Source: Zea mays
Lineage: Eukaryota > Streptophyta > Magnoliopsida > Poales > Poaceae
Length of the DNA: 64,000 bases
Direction of reading: 5' to 3'
NCBI RefSeq assembly: GCF_902167145.1
Contig: NC_050097.1
Span: 168,732,923 to 168,796,922 of the forward strand
Positions 56,541-64,000 of the stretch are shown piece after piece (the stretch's first letter is position 1; the number at the start of each line of letters is the position of its first letter). The position numbers and the translations under genes were made by a program. The notes beneath the pieces were generated by a model. It saw nothing but the letters and a program-made list of their open reading frames with translations, ran no database searches and had not been told where the DNA came from.

Positions 56541-58100
56541 GTTTATGCATCCGGGGGCTCAAGCTGGATTATCGACAGCGGATGCATAAACCACATGACG
56601 GGGGTGAAGAAAATGTTCACCTCCTACGTCAAGAACAAGGATTCCTAGGATGCGATTATCTTTGGAGATGCGAACTAAGGCAAAGTTAAAGGATTGGGAA
56701 AGATAGCCATTACGTCCGAGCATTCTATCTCCAATGTGTTTTTAGTTAAATCGCTCGGGTACAACTTACTGTATGTGAGTCAATTATGTAACATGGGCTA
56801 TAATTTTTTATTCACAAATATAGATGTATCTGTCTTTAGAAGGAGTGATGGTTCATTAGCATTTAAGGGTGTATTAGATGACAAACTCTATTTAGTAGAT
56901 TTTTCGAAAGAAAATGCCGATCTAGATGCATGCTTAATGGCTAAGACTAATATGGGCTGGCTTTGGCATCACCGTCTAGCACATGTTGGGATGAAGAACC
57001 TTCATAAACTTCTAAAGGGAGATCATGTGTTAGGACTAACTGATGTCTGCTTTGAGAAAGACAGACCTTGTGCAGCATGTCAGGCAGGGAAACAGGTGGG
57101 AAGCACTCATCACAGCAAGAATGTGATGACGACATCAAGACCACTGGAGCTTCTCCACATGGACCTCTTTGGACCCGTTGCCTACCTTAGCATCAGAGGA
57201 AGTAAGTATGGTCTTGTAATTGTTGATGATTTTTCCCGCTTCACTTAGATATTCTTTTTGCAGGACAAATCAGAAACCCAAGGGACCCTAAAGCGCTTTC
57301 TAAGGAGGGCTCAAAATGAGTTTGAGCTTAAAGTGAAAAAGATAAGGAGCGACAATGGGTTCGAGTTCAAGAATCTACAAGTTGAAGAGTTTCTTGAGGA
57401 GGAAGGCATCAAGCACGAGTTCTCCGCTCCCTACACACCACAGCAAAATGGTGTGGTAGAGAGGAAGAACAGGACGCTTATCGACATGGCGAGAACAATG
57501 CTTGGAGAGTTCAAGACGCCCGAGCGGTTTTGGTCGGAAGCTTTGAACACAGCTTGCCACGCCATAAACTGGCTCTATCTGCATCGCCTTCTCAAGAAGA
57601 CCTCCTACGAACTCCTTACCGATAACAAACCCAACGTCTCTTACTTTCGTGTATTTGGGAGCAACTGCTACATTCTGGTGAAGAAAGGTAGACATTCCAA
57701 ATTTGCTCCCAAGGCTGTAGAAGGGTTTTTACTAGGGTATGAATCAAATACAAAGGTGTATAGGGTCTTCAACAAATCATCAGGATTAGTTGAAGTCTCT
57801 AGTGACGTTGTATTTGATGAGACTGATGGCTCTCTAAGAGAGCAAGTTGATCTTGATGATATAGATGAAGATGAAGTTCCAACGGCCGCAATGCGCACGA
57901 TGGCGATAGGTGATGTGCGACCACAGGAACAACAGGAGCAAGATCAACCATCTTCATCTACAATGGTGCGTCCCCAACTCAAGATGATGGACAGGTACCT
58001 CAAGAGGAGGAACAAGATCAAGGGGGAGCACAGGCAGAACAGGTTATGGAGGCAGAAGCACCACGGGTCCCTCCAACTCAAGTCCGAGCGACGATCCAAA
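56541..58100 (+). pseudogene. pol: Outer Opie/Ji protease-integrase, broken
   Basis: Protease region IIDSGCINHMTG, then TAG at 56646-56648 and TAA at 56676-56678 (Gln codons in the inner copy). Integrase zinc-binding HHRLAHVG...CAACQAGK and first catalytic region LHMDLFGPV lie in the frame 56694-57248, which ends in a TAG replacing Trp. The frame 57258-58148 has SDNGFEFKN and QQNGVVERKNR. A frame change near 57980-58046 separates it from the RT. Confidence 0.85.
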
Positions 58101-59737
58101 GAAATCACCCCGTCAATCAAATTCTGGGTGATATCAGCAAGGGAGTAACGACTCGCTCATGTTTAGCTAATTTTTGTGAGCATTACTCGTTTGTCTCTTC
58201 TATTGAGCCTTTCAGGGTAGAAGAGGCCTTGCAGGATCTGGACTGGGTGTTGGTCATGCAGGAAGAGCTCAACAACTTCAAAAGAAATGAAGTCTGGAGC
58301 CTGGTGCCACGTCCAAAGCAAAACGTTATGGGCACCAAGTGGGTGTTCCGCAACAAGCAAGATGAGCACTGGGTGGTGACGAGAAACAAGGCTCGACTTG
58401 TGGCAAAAGGTTATGCCCAAGTCATAGGTTTGGACTTCGGGGAGACTTTTGCTCCTGTGGCTAGGCTAGAGTCAATTCGAATATTGTTAGCCTATGCTGC
58501 TCACCACTCTTTTAGGCTGTTTCAAATGGACGTGAAGAGTGCTTTTCTCAATGGGCCAATCAAGGAGGAGGTATACGTGGAACAACCCCCTGGCTTTGAG
58601 GATGACAGGTATCCCGACCACGTGTATAAGCTCTCTAAGGCGCCCTATGGACTTAAGCAAGCCCCAAGAGCATGGTATGAATGCCTTAGAGATTTCCTAA
58701 TTGCTAATGTTTTGAAGGTTGGGAAAGCTGATCCCACTCTTTTTACCAAGACTTGTGATGGTGATCTCTTTGTGTGCCAAATTTATGTCAATGACATAAT
58801 ATTTGGGTCTACTAACCAAAAGTCTTGTGAGGAGTTTAGCAGGGTGATGATGCAAAAATTCGAAATGTCGATGATGGGCAAGTTAACATACTTCCTTGGA
58901 TTCCAAGTGAAGCAACTCAAGGACGGTACCTTCATCTCCCAAACAAAGTACACTCAAGATCTTCTCAAGAGGTTTGGGATGAAGGATGCCAAGCTCGCGA
59001 AGACACCGATGGAAACCGATGGGCATGTTGACCTCAACAAAGGAGGTAAGTCCGTTGATCAAAAGGCATACCGGTCCATGATAGGTTCATTACTTTATTT
59101 ATGTGCTAGTAGACCGGACATTATGCTTAGTGTATGCATGTGCGCTAGATATCAATCCGACCCTAGGGAGTGTCACCTTGTGGCCGTTAAGCGAATTCTT
59201 CGATATTTAGTTGCTACGCTGTGCTTCGGGATCTGGTATCCAAAGGGGTCTACCTTTGACTTAATTGGATACACAGACTCCGATTATGCTGGGTGCAAGG
59301 TTGATAGGAAGAGTACATCAGGGACGTGCCAATTTCTTGGAAGGTCTCTGGTATCCTGGAGTTCCAAGAAACAGACATCTGTTGCCCTATCCACCGCTGA
59401 GGCCGAGTATGTTGCCGCAGGACAGTGTTGCGTGCAACTACTTTGGATGAGGCAAACCCTCCGGGACTTCGGCTACAATCTGAGCAAAGTCCCACTCATA
59501 TGTGACAATGAGAGTGCAATCTGCTTGGCGGATAATCCTGTTGAACATAGTCGCACTAAGCACATAGACATCCGACATCACTTCCTGAGGGATCACCAGC
59601 AAAAGGGAGATATCGATATTTTTCATATTAGCACCGAGAACCAGCTAGCCGATATCTTCACCAAGCCGTTGGATGAGAAAACATTTTGCAGGTTGCGTAG
59701 TGAGCTAAATGTCTTATATTCGCGTAACATGGATTGA
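58046..59737 (+). CDS. pol: Outer Opie/Ji RT-RNase H, long frame with mutated RT site
   Basis: A 563-codon uninterrupted frame with all RT landmarks ([50 protein letters not shown]). The catalytic box reads IYVNDIIFG: the first Asp of YVDD is Asn, which should abolish polymerase activity. RNase H residues are kept ([33 protein letters not shown]). The ATG is incidental; this is the C-terminal part of pol, preserved as a frame by chance or recent decay. Confidence 0.88.
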   Translation: MEAEAPRVPPTQVRATIQRNHPVNQILGDISKGVTTRSCLANFCEHYSFVSSIEPFRVEEALQDLDWVLVMQEELNNFKRNEVWSLVPRPKQNVMGTKWVFRNKQDEHWVVTRNKARLVAKGYAQVIGLDFGETFAPVARLESIRILLAYAAHHSFRLFQMDVKSAFLNGPIKEEVYVEQPPGFEDDRYPDHVYKLSKAPYGLKQAPRAWYECLRDFLIANVLKVGKADPTLFTKTCDGDLFVCQIYVNDIIFGSTNQKSCEEFSRVMMQKFEMSMMGKLTYFLGFQVKQLKDGTFISQTKYTQDLLKRFGMKDAKLAKTPMETDGHVDLNKGGKSVDQKAYRSMIGSLLYLCASRPDIMLSVCMCARYQSDPRECHLVAVKRILRYLVATLCFGIWYPKGSTFDLIGYTDSDYAGCKVDRKSTSGTCQFLGRSLVSWSSKKQTSVALSTAEAEYVAAGQCCVQLLWMRQTLRDFGYNLSKVPLICDNESAICLADNPVEHSRTKHIDIRHHFLRDHQQKGDIDIFHISTENQLADIFTKPLDEKTFCRLRSELNVLYSRNMD

Positions 59738-60508
59738 TCCATAGCATACATGTGTTATATGCCTTTGATCATGTTACTTTAAGAATTTCCACTATTAGTT
59801 GTATATTTGTGGTACTCAAGTTGTACAAGACCTCCCCAGACCTCACAAGTCCATATGCACATGGTGCACATATTTAGGGGGAGATGTGCTACAACTTGAC
59901 CCTTTGAGACTAACCTGTTTGTTGAGTATACTTGATGTAGTCTCAAAGGTGCATTGAAAGGGAAAGGTGAACTTGGACAATGAAAAGACTTCCACTGCAC
60001 TCCGGTATTAGTGTACTTACTTCCAAGTTTATACTTATGCTCTCATTGCCTTTTGCTCTTAATTGACATTTTTGGTGAGGAAATGGGGTTAAAGGGCCAA
60101 GAATGGTCATGTTTTGGTGCTTAATACCAAAGGGGGAGAAATTAAGGCCAAAGCAACTGGATCAGCCAACCACTTGAGAATTTTGAAAATAGTAGAGTTA
60201 GAATTTGTGATTTGTCCAAAATACTCTTATTGCAAAATTTGGTCTCTTATGGGGGAGAATTTTGATTATGGGAAAAAGGGGGAGTTTTCGGCACGTGATA
60301 AATTTCTATCTTGGAATATCTCTCGATTTGACCAAACAAGTGTGTTTGATTTAGAGATAGGAAAAATAATTTGATTTGCAAAAACAAACCAAGTGGTGGT
60401 AAAGAGTGATCCAAATATGCCAAATCATTAGCGAAAACAATTTGGTCTTCAATTGCATTGATGTTGCACCTTTTTTTGTTGCTTTTTGAGGTGTTGGCAT
60501 AAATCACC

Positions 60509-60522
60509 AAAAAGGGGGAGAT
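60509..60522 (+). other. Polypurine tract, outer Opie/Ji element
   Basis: AAAAAGGGGGAGAT directly before the 3' LTR start TGAAAGGGAAATGTG. Confidence 0.8.
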
Positions 60523-61456
60523 TGAAAGGGAAATGTGTCTTTGGGCCATTTCTATAAGTATTTTGGTGATTAGATGCCCAACACATCAATTGAGTTCTTA
60601 TGTGCAAAATGTGTGAAGAATGCAAATCAGAGACAAAGGTATGTTTCTAGACTTAGTATATTGTTTTTGAATACTAATGTGTTTATCTAAATGCTAGAAA
60701 CAGTGACAAAAGAAAAGGAAAAGAGTTGGCTGTGTGCAGCCAACACCAACTCTGGCCAGGCACACCGGACAGTGTCCGGTGCGCCAAGCTGGCCGGCGGT
60801 GAACCGGCTGCTCTCGGGAAAATGTAGAGGCGTACGACTATAATTCACCGGACTGTCCGGTGAGCCAACGGTCGCCAGCGCCAACGGTCGGCCGCGCAAT
60901 CCACGAGCGACGCGTGGCCCGTATCAACGGTCGGTTGGGCACACCGGACAGTGTCCGGTGCGCCAACCGACCCCGCGGACCAACGGTCGGATGCATCAGA
61001 TATGAAAGGAGATCGCGCACCGGATAGCTACAGTGACTGTCCGGTGGTGCACCGGACTGTCTGGTGCACCACCCGACAGAAGGCAAATTTGGCCTTCCAA
61101 GTTAGCCTCCAACGGCTCCTAGCTGCCTTGGGGCTATAAAAGGGACCCCTAGGCGCATGGAGGAGAACACCAAGCTTACAAGAAACTTTCTAAGACTCCC
61201 AGACTTCGACTCCACGTAATTGATTCTCTGTGTTAGCGATTTGAGCTCCATTTGAGTTGCGAACTCCGTGTGTTGTGTTTCGAGCTCAAGTTGTGACTTG
61301 TGTGTGTGGTTGTGCTGAGGATTTGAGTCTTGCGTGTGTTGCTCTCCCCAACCTTACTCTGTGCCTTCTTTGTGATCTATATTGTAAGGGGTAGAGACTC
61401 CAAACTGTGGAGATTCCTTGCACACGGGAAAAGATACTAAAAGAAAAGACCGTGGT
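60523..61456 (+). repeat. 3' LTR of the outer Opie/Ji element, interrupted
   Basis: Begins TGAAAGGGAAATGTG. Inverted-repeat motifs lie at 60763-61070 and TATAAAA at 61135-61141. It matches the 5' LTR remnant from 61236 until CCGTGGT, where a TGTGACACCC element is inserted. The rest of the LTR lies beyond the window. Confidence 0.85.
61135..61141 (+). promoter_or_regulatory. TATA box, outer Opie/Ji 3' LTR
   Basis: TATAAAA within GGGGCTATAAAAGGGACCCC; the inverted-repeat array lies about 65-370 bp upstream. Confidence 0.65.
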
Positions 61457-63211
61457 TGTGACACCCGGCTTTAAGGAACAAAGCCAGGTGCATCTCATAC
61501 ATGCGCCAAGAAGACAACATATATAATAACAGAGTGTATAGAGATAAATGTCACAAAACATCAGAGTATTTATTACATAGCGGAAGACTTATTACAAAAT
61601 AAAAGATAAAAGTAAAACGGACTAAGGATCGTCGGCGCCAATGTCAACTGAGAAACGCCACCTAGATCAGATCATACTCCTCGCCTTGTGGCTCCTCCTG
61701 AACCACCTGCTCTTCTCCTGTGGGGGGGGGGTGTGAGACAGCAAGAGTGAGCTCACATATGTTCATCGCTCAACAAGCTAGGGGGAATATTGTGGCATGA
61801 ACTCACCAAAGGTGGGAGTTCATGAAGTGTAAGGCTGATCAATGAAATAAAGGCTGAAGCTGAGCATTGCTTTTATAAGTTGGTCAAAATTTTATTAGCA
61901 GTTACTAAGTGTAAGTAAATACCAAACCATAGTAATAATAAATAAAAAGGTAATAATAAAATAATCCCAAATGCAATGAAATGACAAATTAAGTTTAAGT
62001 TCCATAAGTTAATCATGTGAGTGTCCGAGCCGCTCATGACCGTGAGCACGGCTAGTATACCAGTTTTACACTCTGCAGAGGTTGCACATCTTGACCCACA
62101 AGTCGTGTTACCCATTTGCCACGGAGTTGATCAGACTCCATACACCTCTACCAAGGAAGCGAGGCAGGGTACCACTACGAGGCCTTTACAAAGTTCCACT
62201 AGCTTCAGACTACCCGCTACAGTTTATAGGAAGCTCCAGTGCAGGAATCCCTCGCCTGACCGCCATCGCAGCAAAATCAACCCAAGGACCTCCCTACACT
62301 GACCACTCCCCTACTGCCCTTGCCCCTTTCGGGTAAGGTAGCCCTCCACTAGCTTTCCTAGTTAATCAGCCAAGGGCGTCCCATTAAACCCTTGTGGTAG
62401 CACTGTTTTCCCGGGTGGTTCTCCATGTTCCCATTAACATAATGATCTTAACATGAACATTAAAGAATAAAACAGATAATAATAAATAGTATAACAATGA
62501 GTGATGAATATCTCTATACCCAAATCCACATAAAGCAATAGCATGAACTACCCAAAACTTTAGTAGTAAAACCAGTGGTGAGACAAGGTATAAAGATAGT
62601 CAAAATCTAGGGTAACCTATTGGGTCCCATCAAAATTATTCTATGCAGATCATTATGAATAATAAGAACATGAATGGGTAATAGAAGTGATCAAGGGCAC
62701 AACTTGCCTTCCACGAGCTCCTGCTCAGCAGTCTCTACCAGCTGAACCTCAGAATCCACTGTAGCTTGCTCGTCTACTCGCATCAACACAATACATACAT
62801 AGTATAGCAAAGATTAACATTACACCAAACATATAAATAAAATACACAGTAATAATCTAGACATTAAAATAAGGTCATAGGAACTAGAATTATCAATTTT
62901 GGAGTTATATATTTTAAGTTATGAATTTCCAAAGATTTTATGCATTTAGTATAGGGTTAAGTGAGAAATAAAATTTAATGTGTATTTCATGTAAAAACAG
63001 TGGTACTATTTGATAGAGAATAATATTACAAAATTATAGGAACTGGAATGGGTCAATTTGGAGTTCATATGCATTTTCTATGAATTAAACAAGTTTCTAG
63101 ATTTATTTTTGTATTAAAAATCGATTTCTAATATTAATTTCCTATTTTCAGCTCTCTCTGGATTGGGCGCCATTTTCTGGGAAACTCAGGGACGCTGGCG
63201 CAAAAGATCCC
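61457..63211 (-). mobile_element. Long-LTR family, copy 3 (interrupted)
   Basis: Starts TGTGACACCCGGCTTTAAGG inside the outer Opie/Ji 3' LTR. It follows copy 2 block by block (GTGTGAGACAGCAAGAGTGA, the AGTTCCACTAGCTT region, CTTTCGGGTAAGGTA) to about 63190, where the Huck-like LTR begins. Same orientation as copies 1 and 2. No coding potential. Confidence 0.7.
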
Positions 63212-64000
63212 TGTCGGGGACCATAATTAGGGGTACCCTCAAGACGCCTAATTCTCAGCTGGTAACCCCCATCAGCATAAAGCTGCAAAGGCCTGATGGG
63301 TACGATTAAGTCAGGGATCAGTCCACACGAGTGACTCGATCACGCTTCACCCGAGCCTAGCCTCGGCCGAGGGCAGCCGACCTCGAGAGACTTCCGTCTC
63401 GCCCGAGGCCCCCCTTTTTACGGCGGACACATCACCGGCTCGCCCGAGGCCTTGGCTTCGCTCAGAAGCAACCCTGACTAAATCGCCACACCGACTGACC
63501 AAGTTGCAGGAGGATTTAACGCAAAGGTGGCCTGACACCTTTATCTTGACACGCGCCCCCCCGGCAGAGCCGAAGTGACCGCTGTCACTCCACCGCTCCT
63601 CTGACCGGTCTGACAGAAGGACAGCGCCGCCTGCGCCACTCCGACTGCGGTGCCACTCGACAGAGTGGGTCTGACAGGCAGTCATGCCTTGCCGAAGGCG
63701 CCTCGGCGAACTCCGCTCCGCCCGACCCCAGGGCTCGGACTCGGGCTAAGACCCGGAAGACGGCGAACTCCGCTCCGCCCGACCCCAGGGCTCGGACTCG
63801 GGCTAAGACCCGGAAGACGGCGAACTCCGCTCCGCCCGACCCCAGGGCTCGGACTCGGGCTAAGACCCGGAAGACGGCGAACTCCGCTCCGCCTGACCCC
63901 AGGGCTCGGACTCGGGCTAAGACCCGGAAGACGACGAAACTCCGCCTCGCCCGACCCCAGGGCTCGGACTCCGCCCTGGCCTCGGCCGAACGACTTCCGC
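63212..64000. mobile_element. Huck-like gypsy LTR, partial
   Basis: Begins TGTCGGGGACCATAATTAGG and is GC-rich with CTCGGCC/CGCCCGA repeats; this resembles my recollection of the maize Huck LTR, so the name is tentative. It continues beyond the window. It contains four 57-bp tandem units (63704-63931) and a degenerate fifth. Confidence 0.6.
63704..63931. repeat. Four 57-bp tandem repeats in the Huck-like LTR
   Basis: Units start CGGCGAACTCCGCTCCGCC at 63704, 63761, 63818 and 63875, nearly identical. A diverged unit begins at 63932 (CGACGAAACTCCGCC). Confidence 0.9.

Larger units (their letters stand above)
41530..61456 (+). mobile_element. Outer Opie/Ji-type copia element, multiply interrupted
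   Basis: Plus-strand SIRE-clade copia: truncated 5' LTR (41530-42007), PBS, gag (42058-56528, split by two insertions), protease-integrase, RT-RNase H (to 59737), PPT and 3' LTR (60523-61456, interrupted). The insertions are a complete minus-strand element of the same kind at 42434-51329 and a CACTA element at 52935-56119. Removing them leaves about 7.8 kb in the window. Numerous stops and a mutated RT active site make it inactive. The 3' LTR continues beyond the long-LTR and Huck-like insertions outside the window. Confidence 0.85.

Noticed and set aside
63704..63931. Centromeric or knob satellite
   Set aside because: Only four 57-bp units, embedded in an LTR; not the unit length or scale of maize knob or CentC satellites.

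Overview
The window looks like intergenic DNA of a large grass genome, most likely maize (Zea mays) or a close relative. It holds one recognisable host gene in a stack of nested LTR retrotransposons and DNA transposons. The signs are Opie/Ji-type Ty1/copia elements rich in an ACCGGACAGTCCGGT motif, a Huck-like LTR starting TGTCGGGGACC, Tat-lineage Ty3/gypsy elements with two RNase H domains, a CACTA element and several grass-type MITEs. All family names come from reading by eye; no database search or alignment program was used.

Layout: (1) 1-7094, a decayed minus-strand Tat-type gypsy copy running off the left edge. (2) 7235-7859, a non-autonomous hAT element with an 8-bp target duplication. 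(3) 7860-10236, unresolved repeat DNA with one LTR-like promoter. (4) 10237-12607, a fragment of a long LTR family (TGTNACACCC... start) carrying a Stowaway-like MITE. (5) 12608-24591, an old plus-strand copia element with a truncated 5' LTR, a solo LTR in its leader (13795-15467, TSD AAAGC) and a 3.25-kb long LTR inside its 3' LTR (20880-24130). (6) 24889-34011, a structurally complete minus-strand Tat gypsy with TSD GGTTC, the same family as (1). (7) 34017-41529, the host island: a seven-exon plus-strand gene for an LPA1-like P-loop kinase (36987-40749), with MITEs upstream and in intron 2. (8) 41530-61456, a plus-strand Opie/Ji-type copia broken by a complete minus-strand Opie/Ji-type copy (42434-51329, TSD CTATC) and by a CACTA element (52935-56119, TSD AAG). 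(9) Its 3' LTR is interrupted by another long LTR (61457-63211), which is interrupted by a Huck-like LTR (63212-64000, running off the window).

The host gene is the only non-transposon product supported. The other coding sequences are gag, protease, reverse transcriptase, RNase H and integrase in various states of decay. Comparing related copies inside the window identifies many inactivating changes: two cytosine-run contractions in the gypsy, two CGA-to-TGA stops in the inner Opie/Ji copy, and a YVDD-to-YVND change in the outer one.

The most interesting cross-cutting pattern is a set of odd-length inverted repeats (arm, one central base, arm). They cluster just upstream of the TATA box in LTRs of unrelated families: CGGACNGTCCG in both the Ty3-type Tat element and the Ty1-type Opie/Ji elements, and CGGTTGAACCG in a third family. 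In the Tat element the motif has also spread into the gag-protease coding region.
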